Below are positions 1-7,577 of a DNA stretch of 36,534 nt, one piece after another. The notes below the pieces were generated by a model that saw only the letters and a program-made list of their open reading frames with translations, did not search any database and was not told the origin of the DNA. The position numbers and the translations under genes were made by a program. This DNA is from Alphaproteobacteria bacterium (lineage in GTDB: Bacteria; Pseudomonadota; Alphaproteobacteria; Rhizobiales; Aestuariivirgaceae): positions 1 through 36,534 of the forward strand of contig JAHEBA010000027.1 of the NCBI GenBank assembly GCA_024642465.1, read 5' to 3'. Position 1 is the stretch's first letter. Every line of letters begins with the position of its first letter.

Positions 1-746
1 AGGTCCCGGAAGTACGGCAACCGTGCGCGCGCGGCAGCCACCGTCTTGGCGTCAATCGTGGCGGTGATCAGTTCTTCACCCCGTCCGGCACGCGCCGCAT
101 CCCGGCCTTGCGGCGTGAGGATGCATGAGCCGCCATGATAGGTGAGACCGTTCTCGGTGCCGGCATGGTTGGCGTAGAGCAGCCAGCAGCCGTTCTCGAA
201 GGCGCGGGAAGGGATCACCCGGTCCGCCACCTGGTCCCACTGGTCCGACAGGGCGGTGGGCACGATGACGGTTTCGGCACCGGCCAGGCAGGCGGCACGC
301 ACGGCTTCGGGAAACTCCGCGTCGTAGCACACGAGCAGGCCGCAGGTCATGCCGCCAAGCTGAAACAGCGTCAGGCCATTGCCGGGCGCAAACCAGCCTT
401 CCTCGCATCCGGGCGGGATGGCCAGCTTGCGGTGGTTGGCAAGCAGCGCGCCGTCCGCGCCGATGGCCAGCGCCGAGTTGTACACCGTGGCGCCGTCACG
501 CTCCGGGTAGCCATAGACGATGGCCGTGCCGGCCTTGCGGGCGAGGGTGGCCACGGCTTGCGCAAACGGTCCGTCTGCCGGCTCTGCCAGGACGTGAAGC
601 TGACCGGCCACGAAATAGCCGGACATGAACAGTTCGGGGCAGACGACGAGATCGAGCGCCTTGCCGTCGATTGTGCGGCTGAGCTTCTCCAGCCGGTCTT
701 GCGGCGAAAGCCCGGCGCCATCGCACTGGTGCACCCCCGTCCGCAT
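1..746 (-). CDS. Carbon-nitrogen hydrolase (nitrilase superfamily amidase), C-terminus cut by window edge
   Basis: I translated this minus-strand frame directly; it stays open from an ATG at 746 to the window edge (248 codons). The nitrilase-superfamily catalytic triad is visible: Glu38 in VVCPELFMSGY, Lys107 in NHRKLAI and Cys140 in LLVCYDAEFPE. The family hydrolyses amides or nitriles in the cytoplasm through a cysteine thioester. Members are usually 260-300 residues, so only a short C-terminus should be missing. The start MRTGVHQCDG sits where family members begin. The ATG lies 4 bases after the stop of the M24-fold hydrolase gene, so the two are almost certainly co-transcribed and may act on the same amide or cyclic-amide compound. 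The substrate cannot be told from sequence; omega-amidase, carbamoylase or aliphatic amidase are all possible. Confidence 0.88.
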   Translation of the reverse strand, partial: MRTGVHQCDGAGLSPQDRLEKLSRTIDGKALDLVVCPELFMSGYFVAGQLHVLAEPADGPFAQAVATLARKAGTAIVYGYPERDGATVYNSALAIGADGALLANHRKLAIPPGCEEGWFAPGNGLTLFQLGGMTCGLLVCYDAEFPEAVRAACLAGAETVIVPTALSDQWDQVADRVIPSRAFENGCWLLYANHAGTENGLTYHGGSCILTPQGRDAARAGRGEELITATIDAKTVAAARARLPYFRD

Positions 747-750
747 GGCC

Positions 751-1917
751 TCAGCGCTCCACGATGAAGATCTGGCGCGGATAGTCGGTCAGGTATTCGC
801 AGCTCGTCTCCGTCACCACGATGCTGTCGCCGATGCGTCCGCCAAATTCGCCGTCCACCGAGATGCCGCCATCAACGGCGAAGGTCATGCCGGGCCTGAG
901 CACCGTGGTGTCGCCCTGCTTCAGTTCGGGGCTTTCGAGGTAGGCCATGCCGATTGACCGTCCGGTCCGGTAACCGGTCTCGTAGCCGCGTTCGGCATAG
1001 ACCTCGTTGGCGGCCGCTGCCACTTCCTGCGCCGTCACGCCGGGCCGGATGGCGGCGATGGCTGCCTGCTGCGCATCGATGGCCGCCTGCTGCACCCGCG
1101 CCGCGGCATCGGAAATCTCGAGAATGTGGAACATCCGGTCGAAGCCCAGCTTGTACTGCTTGAACTGCGCCATGTTGCAGAAGCAGAAGTAGACCGGGTC
1201 GCCCCGCTCCAGCTGCTTGACGCTGGCGCGGCGATGCACCATCGAGGTATCGCGGCCCGACTGCATGATCTGCAGGTTGTGGATCATTGGCGAGACGAAC
1301 TGTTCCCAGCCCTTGGCCGTCAGGAAGCCGGCGGCCTTGCGGGTGCCGGCATTGATGACCGCCAGCGCCGCCTCATACTCGGGCGCGCCTTCGGCCAGCG
1401 CACCGTGGGCCGCAGCCATCATGGCTCCGGCAATCTGGCCTGCCTGCTTCATCACCTCGATCTCGAGCGGCGACTTGATCATCCGCATCGGTGCGATGAG
1501 CGGCGAGACGTCCACCAGTTCGACGCCTTTCATCTGGTCGTCGAGCCAGTTGCGCACGATCACCGGCATGGAATTGCGCTCGATGCCGAGCTTTCTCAGG
1601 CCGGACCCCAGCGTTTTCGCCAGCACGTTCTCCCAGCGGTTCGCACCGGCGTCTTCCCAGGTGCGCACATCCTCCACCCAGGTCATGGCGCCAACCATCT
1701 CGCTCTCCATCAGCGGCGTGACCACGATGGGCGCATCATGGGCGCGGATGATCAGGAACGAGGGCCGGCCGAACTCCACCGACAGGTAGCCCCAGAAGCC
1801 GGCGAAATAGGCGATGGTGCTTTCATCGGTGATCAGCGCCACGTCGAGGTTTGCATCTCTCATGCGCTCCTGCATGCGGGCGGTGCGCTGGCGGGCTTCT
1901 TCGAGCATTGTGAACAT
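751..1917 (-). CDS. M24-fold hydrolase (Xaa-Pro peptidase/creatinase family) with degenerate metal site
   Basis: This 388-residue protein has the two-part creatinase layout: an N-terminal domain (about 1-150, with ITDESTIAYFAGF) and a C-terminal pita-bread domain. The catalytic-type His is kept in SMVHRRAS. The usual five metal ligands (Asp, Asp, His, Glu, Glu) look mostly lost. The first Asp region reads YFCFCNMAQF, the second keeps an Asp in FDRMFHI, the GHGIG-type His is Arg in GRSIGMAY, the EP motif is VDGGIS, and the last Glu is Gly in GRIGDSIVV. It is therefore unlikely to be a normal metallopeptidase. Creatinase and ectoine hydrolase are known C-N hydrolases on this fold, and the adjacent nitrilase-type amidase fits a two-enzyme breakdown of a small amide. 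Exact substrate unknown. Confidence 0.85.
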   Translation of the reverse strand: MFTMLEEARQRTARMQERMRDANLDVALITDESTIAYFAGFWGYLSVEFGRPSFLIIRAHDAPIVVTPLMESEMVGAMTWVEDVRTWEDAGANRWENVLAKTLGSGLRKLGIERNSMPVIVRNWLDDQMKGVELVDVSPLIAPMRMIKSPLEIEVMKQAGQIAGAMMAAAHGALAEGAPEYEAALAVINAGTRKAAGFLTAKGWEQFVSPMIHNLQIMQSGRDTSMVHRRASVKQLERGDPVYFCFCNMAQFKQYKLGFDRMFHILEISDAAARVQQAAIDAQQAAIAAIRPGVTAQEVAAAANEVYAERGYETGYRTGRSIGMAYLESPELKQGDTTVLRPGMTFAVDGGISVDGEFGGRIGDSIVVTETSCEYLTDYPRQIFIVER

Positions 1918-2016
1918 CCGTTAGGTTGCGGGAGCCACATGCTCGGTCAGGCTGGCAGCAATCTCTTGCCTGCAAGCGACACTGGCTTGAAGGTTTGTAC
2001 CCTGAGCCCGGCGAAT

Positions 2017-2823
2017 TCAGACGGATCGTGCGATAACCAGGTGACCGGGCTGCGGTACGCCTTCCTCGTGGCGCACCGTGATGTCGCGCACGTGGACCAT
2101 CCCGAACCCGGCTGAGGCAAGTTCGCGCTCCAGATAGGCCAGTGCGTGGTGAAACCGCTGATGAGGCCCTACCGCATAGGTGCCGCCAGGCGCATCGAGC
2201 AGCTCGGTCGAGAAGGCGAACACCGCCTCCGGCGCGCTGACCCGCCGGGCGCCCGAAAACAGCGCCTGCACGTCGCCGAGATACGGCAGCACGTCGGTCG
2301 CCACGATCAGGTCCCACGGCGCCTCGTCCTCGATCTCTTCCACGAAGGCCACGGCGTCGCCCACATAGAGCTCGTCGTAAAGGTCGTTCTCGCCGGCAAT
2401 GTCGATCATGTTGGCGGAAAGGTCGATGCCGGTGCGGTGATGGGTGCTTTCGCTGAGCGCCACGCCGGCAAGCCCTGTGCCGCAGCCAAGGTCCAGCATG
2501 CGGGCATAGGGCCCCGGCGCGTGCTCCTTGAGCGCCTCGTTGAGGATCAGCGGCACGTGGTAGCCGAGCTGATCCACCAGAATGTCCTCGAAGGCATCGG
2601 CGTGCTGGTCGAACAGCGTCTCGACATAGGCTTCCGGTGCGCGCAACGGCACGTCGCCGCGACCCATCGAGGCAAGCCGCACGGCGGCTCCGCCGTGGTC
2701 TTCCGGGTCGAGCGCCAGAACACGGGCATAGGCCTCGGCTGCCTCGTCGAGGCGGCCTGCCTTCTCCAGAGCGAGGGCGGAATTGTAGGCGTCCGCCAGT
2801 TCGTCCTCACGGGCTTTCGCCAT
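2017..2823 (-). CDS. TPR-containing class I SAM-dependent methyltransferase
   Basis: The 268-residue product begins with a TPR-like helical pair (about residues 5-45, with ALEKAGRLDEAAEAYARVLALDP). A class I methyltransferase domain follows, whose SAM-binding motif I is MLDLGCGTGLAG at about 109-120. An acidic residue in TGIDLSANMI should bind the ribose, and DLIVATDVLPYLGD forms the post-motif strand. The TPR-plus-methyltransferase arrangement occurs in a family of uncharacterised predicted methyltransferases (COG4976-like). The acceptor cannot be inferred. The gene is separated by about 100 bp from the hydrolase pair downstream, so it may be transcribed separately. The start follows AAGGCGGCCGGACA. 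Confidence 0.85.
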   Translation of the reverse strand: MAKAREDELADAYNSALALEKAGRLDEAAEAYARVLALDPEDHGGAAVRLASMGRGDVPLRAPEAYVETLFDQHADAFEDILVDQLGYHVPLILNEALKEHAPGPYARMLDLGCGTGLAGVALSESTHHRTGIDLSANMIDIAGENDLYDELYVGDAVAFVEEIEDEAPWDLIVATDVLPYLGDVQALFSGARRVSAPEAVFAFSTELLDAPGGTYAVGPHQRFHHALAYLERELASAGFGMVHVRDITVRHEEGVPQPGHLVIARSV

Positions 2824-2910
2824 TGTCCGGCCGCCTTTGATCGGTCCTTGCGCAAGAGCCTGATATAGGGCTCGCGCGCAGGCAGGGCAATGACGGGCTT
2901 GCGGCAGGTT

Positions 2911-4137
2911 CTACTTCAGCGCGCTTGCCCGCTTCAGCGCGTCATAGGCGCGCCGTGCATTCTCGTTGCCGGCTTCGGCGGCGGTCAGGTACCACTCCAG
3001 CGCCTTGCCGGCGTCAGGCTGAAGACCGCGCACGCCGATGCGCTGGTAGATCAGCGGATCATAGGTCGAGCCGAGCCTGAGCGCTGCGTTGGCCTGGTCG
3101 GCATCGAGCGCGCGAGAATAGAGCGCGCGCGCCGACACGATATCGCCCAGCTTCATCAGCCTATCGCCGCGCTCAAGCAGTTGGCGTGCCTTGTCCAGCG
3201 CCATCGATGGCGCCTTGCTCGGGGCAGGCAGGTTGCGGCTGACCGGCGCGGCCTGCATTGCCGGAGCCGGGTCCAGTGCGGCCAGCTTGATGGCCCCGGC
3301 GGGCTTTGCCGGCGGCGCTGCGGCGGGGGCTTCGGACTTTGCCTGGCTGGACGATGGCTCCTGTGCCGTGCTGATTGCCGCAGTGGCGCCGGCGGCGGGG
3401 CGCTCAATGTCCAGCGCGCCCGGAGCCGGTGCGATCGCGCCTGCAAAGTCCGGCCTGGTAACGGCTTCATAGAGCAGGCCTGGATCAGCTGCCGGCACCT
3501 GGTCGGACGTTGGCTCGATCAGGCTTGCCGTTGCTTCCGCAGGCTTCGTGGCAGCTATCTCCTGCACAGGCTTCGGCGGCGTTGCAGCCGGCAGGGTGGC
3601 GTCCGGTGCGATGATGCGGGTCTGCGCCGGCGTTGCGGGTTCGCGCGGCGGGGCCGCCGGCGTCATGTAGACGGAACCGGATCCGGCCATGCTGGCCTGC
3701 TGGGGTTCGGCGCCGGCATCCAGCAAGCCCTCCATGTAACCGGGTGCATAGGTCTGCATGGCAATCGGTGCGGCCATCGCCAGCGCGGCCAGGGCTGCCG
3801 TGACGCAAACGAACAGGGTAATGCGCCGGTTGCGCTTCTGCTGCCGGGCGGCAAGGCTGGCCCGCCGGGTGTAGAACTCGTTGCTGCGCCGGGCGATCTC
3901 CTCGCGCCGCGCGGCCTGCCAGTCCTCGTGGTTCAGGGTGTTGAACTTCTGCATCCGCTCGCCCGCCGCCCGTATCCCGGCCACGCCGGCGGCAACAGGT
4001 TCGCCCTCGGAGCTGCCGAACTCGCCGCCCATGCTCCATTCGCCCGGGTCGGGCAATGCCGTGTCTTCGTGCCCATGGGCCGTCGGGAAATCTTCCTCCC
4101 TGCCTTCGCCGGCATGGTTGGATTGGGATTCAGTCAT
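2911..4137 (-). CDS. Membrane-anchored protein with C-terminal Sel1/TPR-like repeats
   Basis: The chosen ATG at 4137 (MTESQSNH) has AGGGAG about eight bases upstream; the longer open frame to 4287 would run into the preceding gene and is proline/arginine-rich noise. The 408-residue product has an acidic N-terminal cytoplasmic region and a basic stretch (RRASLAARQQKRNRR). One transmembrane segment follows (ITLFVCVTAALAALAMAAPI, roughly residues 125-145). A long Ala/Pro-rich linker then leads to a C-terminal block with Sel1/TPR-like helices (LLERGDRLMKLGDIVSARAL and ALEWYLTAAEAGNENARRAY). The shape is that of an inner-membrane protein with a periplasmic repeat domain. Function unknown. It lies 85 bp downstream of the TAXI binding protein and could share its transcript. 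Confidence 0.75.
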   Translation of the reverse strand: MTESQSNHAGEGREEDFPTAHGHEDTALPDPGEWSMGGEFGSSEGEPVAAGVAGIRAAGERMQKFNTLNHEDWQAARREEIARRSNEFYTRRASLAARQQKRNRRITLFVCVTAALAALAMAAPIAMQTYAPGYMEGLLDAGAEPQQASMAGSGSVYMTPAAPPREPATPAQTRIIAPDATLPAATPPKPVQEIAATKPAEATASLIEPTSDQVPAADPGLLYEAVTRPDFAGAIAPAPGALDIERPAAGATAAISTAQEPSSSQAKSEAPAAAPPAKPAGAIKLAALDPAPAMQAAPVSRNLPAPSKAPSMALDKARQLLERGDRLMKLGDIVSARALYSRALDADQANAALRLGSTYDPLIYQRIGVRGLQPDAGKALEWYLTAAEAGNENARRAYDALKRASALK

Positions 4138-4222
4138 GAGCTCACTCCCTGTTACTCGTTTACTGACTGGCGGGCCGGGCAGCCGCTGCGGCTTTTTCTC
4201 CTCCCAGCCGGACCCCTCGGGA

Positions 4223-5383
4223 TCAGTTGGCGGAGGCGGTTCCCTGCGCGCGCGTCCACGCCAGGAACTGGCTGAACAGCTGCTCACGGTCTTCCTCCGC
4301 CAGCGTGGCGGCCTCGGGCCTGCTCTTCAGGAACTGTTCAAAGGCCTGGACCAGCTCTGCCATCTGCTGCTCCTGCCTGCTGGCCGCCGACACCGGCTGG
4401 TTCGGATTGTTCTTCAGCCACTCTTCTGCCACCGGATAGCGCTGCCAGCCAGGCAGTTCGGCAGCCAGGTTCACCTCGGCCCACTTCGAGTGGTGAGGCT
4501 CCTCCAGCAGCTTGGGGAAGTTGTCCATGAAGGTGTTCACGAAGGCCCTGGTGGAGTAGTACCGGCCGGTGCGTTCCTTCCAGTTGAACACCGCCATCAC
4601 CGCGCCGACGGCGACCGTGTCGGTGCTGCCGCCGGGGCCGACCAGACCTGCGTAATCCTCGGACGTGATCGATGCTGGCAGGTAGGCGTCCTGCAACTCG
4701 CGGCCATAGGGCACCGGCACGATGTGCAAGCCGTCGGCCTCACTCACGCTGGAAAAGATCGAGGCGGGCTTGCCGGCCACATAGACCATCGCGTCGATCT
4801 CGCCGGACTTCACCTTCTGCAGTGCGTCCTGATAGGGCTCGTTGGCCCGCATCACCTTGAGCCCAAGCGAGTCGAACACCACCTGCGCCGTCATCGCGGT
4901 GCCGGAGCCTTCCGGACCGAAGTTGACCGTCTTGCCGGCAAGCTGCCGGATGTCGGTGATGTCGCGCCGGGCAACCAGGTGAAATTCCTCGTTGTAGAGC
5001 TTGGTGATGTAGGCCACCCGGTTCTCGATGTCGGCAATGGCATTGGTGCGCTTCAGATAGGCCAGCACGTCCGACTGCACGATGGCCACGTCGATGCCGC
5101 GCAAGTACAGCAGGTCGGTGATGTTCTGGATCGAGCCCTTGCCGACGATGGGTAGCACGCGCAGTTCGTCGGTGCCGTCCAGCGCCGCCTGCAGGTCGGC
5201 CGCGATCCTGATGTAGGTTCCGCCCATGCCGCCGGACACCAGCCCTATGGTGCCCCTGTTGATGATCTCCACCCGCTCCTGGTGGGTGGCAGGCAGGTTC
5301 TCGGTGGCTGCTGCCGCGCCCGCGGCAATGCTCAGGCCCGCAAGAACGGCAACCGCGGCAACACGCAAATACTTGTAGAACAT
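4223..5383 (-). CDS. TAXI family TRAP transporter solute-binding protein
   Basis: This 386-residue protein starts with a Sec signal peptide (MFYKYLRVAAVAVLAGLSIA, cleavage near GAAAATEN). A TAXI-type periplasmic binding domain follows: the GGTYIRIAADLQ segment after the signal, the VGKGSIQNITDLLYLRGIDV stretch, AIVQSDV, and GSGTAMTAQ. Such proteins deliver organic acids to a fused 4TM/12TM TRAP permease, but none is encoded nearby, so the partner must be elsewhere. The C-terminal extension after residue 300, rich in Glu, Gln and Trp, is longer than in the shortest TAXI proteins. A GGAG ribosome site lies 11 bases before the ATG. Ligand unknown. Confidence 0.9.
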   Translation of the reverse strand: MFYKYLRVAAVAVLAGLSIAAGAAAATENLPATHQERVEIINRGTIGLVSGGMGGTYIRIAADLQAALDGTDELRVLPIVGKGSIQNITDLLYLRGIDVAIVQSDVLAYLKRTNAIADIENRVAYITKLYNEEFHLVARRDITDIRQLAGKTVNFGPEGSGTAMTAQVVFDSLGLKVMRANEPYQDALQKVKSGEIDAMVYVAGKPASIFSSVSEADGLHIVPVPYGRELQDAYLPASITSEDYAGLVGPGGSTDTVAVGAVMAVFNWKERTGRYYSTRAFVNTFMDNFPKLLEEPHHSKWAEVNLAAELPGWQRYPVAEEWLKNNPNQPVSAASRQEQQMAELVQAFEQFLKSRPEAATLAEEDREQLFSQFLAWTRAQGTASAN

Positions 5384-5732
5384 GGGGGTTGGGACTCCTG
5401 CGATCCGTCACAGTGCGCGGACCGCTGGTGGGGCACTCATGCCGTCCACAGAGCACGGGGTTGATGCCCGTGCCCAGTCCGCAAGAAGCCGTCCCTAATG
5501 GCTTGACATGCACGGTATGGAGGAATCAAAGCGGCGATTTGGAGAAAAAATGTAGAATTCGCGACTGCAATGTGGCGATTTCTGGATTTGGTTAATGTTT
5601 CCCCAACATTCCGGGGCATGGTCCGGTCATTTCGAAGGTTGCAGATGGGACCCGTGGAGCCGATATGATTGCTGACGTGAAACGCAACAAGGCGCAACCA
5701 TCCTGGACAGTCCCTTCAAGCGCTCGCAGCCC
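5384..5732. other. Intergenic region between divergent TAXI and rhomboid genes
   Basis: This 349-bp gap must hold the promoters of the divergent TAXI (minus) and rhomboid (plus) genes. It contains two inverted repeats. The first is a hairpin with 7-bp arms GCACGGG (5453-5459) and CCCGTGC (5467-5473), in the TAXI leader. The second is a palindrome AATGTT-TCCCC-AACATT at 5594-5610 that could be an operator. A TTGACA at 5503-5508 faces the rhomboid gene but has no convincing -10 box 17 bp away. The stretch 5500-5700 is visibly more AT-rich than its flanks. I see no gene in it. Confidence 0.45.
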
Positions 5733-6602
5733 GTGCGCGTTCGCCTGACGGCGGATGCCGAACTTGCGCGAGCCTATATCCTGACACTGGTGGCGATGGG
5801 CCTGCGCGCGGTGATGGCGCGCGATGAAGGCGGCTACGGCATCTATGTCGACCCGGAAAACGAGCTGCGTGCGGGCTGGGAGCTTGACCAGTACGACGAC
5901 GAGAACGGCACCGGCAAACGCCAGCCTGCCGCCCGCAAGCCGGTTTTCACATTGTCCTTTTCCAACACCGCCATGGCCTATGCCGCCATCCTGCTGTTCA
6001 TCTTCGCTGCCGCCCGGCGCAACGGCTTCGGATTCAACTGGGTGGCGGATGGCGCGATGGTGGCCCATCACGTCACCTCGAAGCTGGAACTGTGGCGCAC
6101 GGTGACGGCGCTAACCCTGCATCTCGACATTGCCCACCTTGCCTCCAACATTGCCTTTGGCATCGTGTTCGTGTGGCTGCTGTCGAAGGAGATCGGCAGC
6201 GGCATGGCGTGGGCATCGGTGGTGCTGGCAGGCGCTGCGGGCAACTTCGCCAATGCGCTGTGGCATTCGCCGGCACACACGTCCATCGGCGCCTCGACGG
6301 CGGTGTTCGCGGCCATCGGCCTGCTCGCGGCCCTCAGGCACCAGTGGCGCCCGCCGAAGGTGTCGCTGAGATACTGGGCGCCGCTGGGCGGCGGACTGAT
6401 GCTGATGGCCTTCCTCGGCTTCGGCGCGGGCAACGTCGACTATGGCGCCCACTTGCTCGGCTTTGCCGCAGGCATCGCAGGCGGGTTCCTGCTGTCGCGC
6501 AAGGACAGGAAATGGTTCGACGACGACGCGCGCCAGATGAATGCCCTGAAGCTCGCCGGACTGACGCTGGCCGGTGCATGGGGCGTGGCGCTGGCTTTCT
6601 GA
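5733..6602 (+). CDS. Rhomboid family intramembrane serine protease
   Basis: The product has a soluble N-terminal domain of about 70 residues followed by a rhomboid domain of about six membrane segments. Rhomboid hallmarks are visible: the HLDIAHLASN segment (HxxxHxxxN type), the serine nucleophile Ser188 in GASTAVFA, and His240 in YGAHLLGFAAG. Rhomboids cut transmembrane helices of client proteins; the client here is unknown. The N-terminal domain (LTADAELARAYILTLVAMGL...GGYGIYVDPEN) resembles small domains that sense or bind peptides, but I cannot name it. The start is uncertain. The first standard start is GTG at 5733, but the frame is open from 5676, and a CTG at 5703 would add ten basic residues. 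A terminator-like hairpin follows the stop. Confidence 0.88.
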   Translation: MRVRLTADAELARAYILTLVAMGLRAVMARDEGGYGIYVDPENELRAGWELDQYDDENGTGKRQPAARKPVFTLSFSNTAMAYAAILLFIFAAARRNGFGFNWVADGAMVAHHVTSKLELWRTVTALTLHLDIAHLASNIAFGIVFVWLLSKEIGSGMAWASVVLAGAAGNFANALWHSPAHTSIGASTAVFAAIGLLAALRHQWRPPKVSLRYWAPLGGGLMLMAFLGFGAGNVDYGAHLLGFAAGIAGGFLLSRKDRKWFDDDARQMNALKLAGLTLAGAWGVALAF

Positions 6603-6615
6603 CCCGGACACAAAA

Positions 6616-6648
6616 ACACCCGGCCACGCGGGTTGCGCTGCCGGGTGT
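6616..6648 (-). terminator. Rho-independent terminator of the 20-residue small gene (may also serve the rhomboid gene)
   Basis: Perfect 9-bp arms ACACCCGGC (6616-6624) and GCCGGGTGT (6640-6648) enclose a 15-nt loop. Read on the minus strand the stem is followed directly by TTTTTG, the classic intrinsic terminator form. It lies 36 bp after the stop of the minus-strand small gene and 13 bp after the stop of the plus-strand rhomboid gene. Confidence 0.7.
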
Positions 6649-6683
6649 CCTCAGTCTATGAAGAATAAACTGGACTGGCTTGC

Positions 6684-6746
6684 CTACTTGCCCTTGGGCT
6701 TGGCGGCAGGCTTTGCGGCGGGTTTGGCGGCTGGCTTCTTGGCCAT
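6684..6746 (-). CDS. Tiny Lys/Ala/Pro-rich protein (20 aa)
   Basis: The open frame encodes MAKK followed by three AAKP-type repeats (PAAKPAAKPAAKPKGK) and stops at TAG, 20 residues in all. AAGGA lies 10 bases before the ATG, and an intrinsic terminator with a T-run ends the unit 36 bp later. The gene therefore has its own translation and termination signals despite its size. The repeats resemble the basic tails of histone H1-like or HU-extension proteins, which bind DNA or RNA non-specifically. No globular domain is present. Function unknown; a nucleic-acid-binding micropeptide is an inference from composition only. Confidence 0.5.
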   Translation of the reverse strand: MAKKPAAKPAAKPAAKPKGK

Positions 6747-6899
6747 GGGTGTCGTGTCCTTCTTCGACAAATTGCCACCGGTTGCGCGTTGATGCGAACC
6801 GGAACACCCAATGCTTGTCATGAGTCGCGCTGCAACTCTGTCGCAAATTCGTCATGCGCCACGTCGAAAATTGTCCTTTGCGAGACAACAGGGAAGCAC

Positions 6900-6917
6900 C
6901 CGGCGGGGCGCCGCCGG
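6900..6917 (-). terminator. GC-rich hairpin downstream of the small secreted protein gene
   Basis: Perfect 7-bp arms CCGGCGG and CCGCCGG with a 4-nt loop lie about 30 bp after the stop of the minus-strand secreted-protein gene. No T-run follows on the minus strand, so it may be a factor-dependent terminator or only an mRNA-end hairpin. Confidence 0.3.
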
Positions 6918-6947
6918 ATGCCTCCTGTCTGCCTGTCAGGCCAGGTG

Positions 6948-7202
6948 CTACTGCACCATCAGCTTGCCGGCTTCGAGATTGACGATTTCGCTTCCCTTGA
7001 GGGTCAGCTTCTGGGTGCCGAATGTCATTTCACATCCGGTCCCACACACGTCCTTCTTCACTTCGGATGCCTTCAGGGTAAGGTCCGATGACTTGCCTGC
7101 CGCGGTGATCTTCACCGTTTGCGGCGAGGTTTCCATGTTGTGAAGGGTAGCTGCGCTTGCAGGCACAACTGCGGCGATCACAACCATCAGACCGCCCAGC
7201 AA
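6948..7202 (-). CDS. Small secreted protein with signal peptide and a CxxxC pair
   Basis: The 84-residue frame begins with a hydrophobic leader (GGLMVVIAAVVPASA) whose AxA ends before TLHNMETS, so the mature protein is about 65 residues and probably periplasmic. It is rich in Lys, Thr and Ser, and a close cysteine pair (DVCGTGCEM) could form a disulfide. The strand-like pattern TVKITAAGKSSDLTLKASE followed by TFGTQKLTLKGSEIV suggests a small beta fold. The start is doubtful: TTG at 7202 lacks a positively charged n-region and a well-placed ribosome site, and an in-frame TGA lies ten codons upstream. Family not recognised. Confidence 0.55.
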   Translation of the reverse strand: MLGGLMVVIAAVVPASAATLHNMETSPQTVKITAAGKSSDLTLKASEVKKDVCGTGCEMTFGTQKLTLKGSEIVNLEAGKLMVQ

Positions 7203-7330
7203 CAGGGGCGGATCGTAACTCCAGTTTCAAAACGTGTGGGTTTGGGTGATTGAACGTCGCCAGGGCGTGGCCACACGCGCGCTTTGGCGACCAGGCTTGC
7301 CACCAGCACTCAACGCTGGCCGGCATGCAC

Positions 7331-7352
7331 CGCAGAAGCGGTTACTTCTGCG
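7331..7352 (-). other. Hairpin containing the stop codon of the 25-residue small gene
   Basis: Perfect 8-bp arms CGCAGAAG (7331-7338) and CTTCTGCG (7345-7352) enclose a 6-nt loop that carries the TAA stop of the minus-strand small gene (7342-7344). No T-run follows, so it is not a standard terminator; it could protect the mRNA 3' end or affect translation termination. Confidence 0.45.
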
Positions 7353-7419
7353 AAGGCTTGCCCTGCACAGGCTTGGGCTGCTGCGGCTTGTTGGTCGAAC
7401 CAGGTTTGTGCGCAGACAT
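7342..7419 (-). CDS. Tiny basic Pro/Gln/Lys-rich protein (25 aa)
   Basis: The frame encodes a 25-residue peptide starting MSAHKPGSTNKPQQPKP and ending GKPSQK, then TAA. AAGGAG lies eight bases before the ATG, an almost ideal Shine-Dalgarno site, which argues strongly for translation. The peptide carries five lysines, no acidic residues and many prolines, so it should be disordered and positively charged. Like the 20-residue protein at 6684-6746, it is a stand-alone basic tail. Function not known; RNA or DNA binding would be a guess from charge alone. Confidence 0.55.
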   Translation of the reverse strand: MSAHKPGSTNKPQQPKPVQGKPSQK

Positions 7420-7577
7420 CTCGTGTCTCCTTTTGCACCGGGGTTACCGGACCATCCCGACGGTCTCGCAAGGCGTCCGGAATGGGGCTAATTATCTGCC
7501 TGGCCCCGTACGTCTGCCAGTTAACTCGCTGCAATTATTGGAGCATTTTGAAGGCAATTGCGGCAGCTTGGTCACAA

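Noticed and set aside
5503..5531. TTGACA at 5503 as a sigma-70 promoter for the rhomboid gene
   Set aside because: The hexamer 17 bp downstream reads TCAAAG, far from TATAAT, so the match is not convincing.
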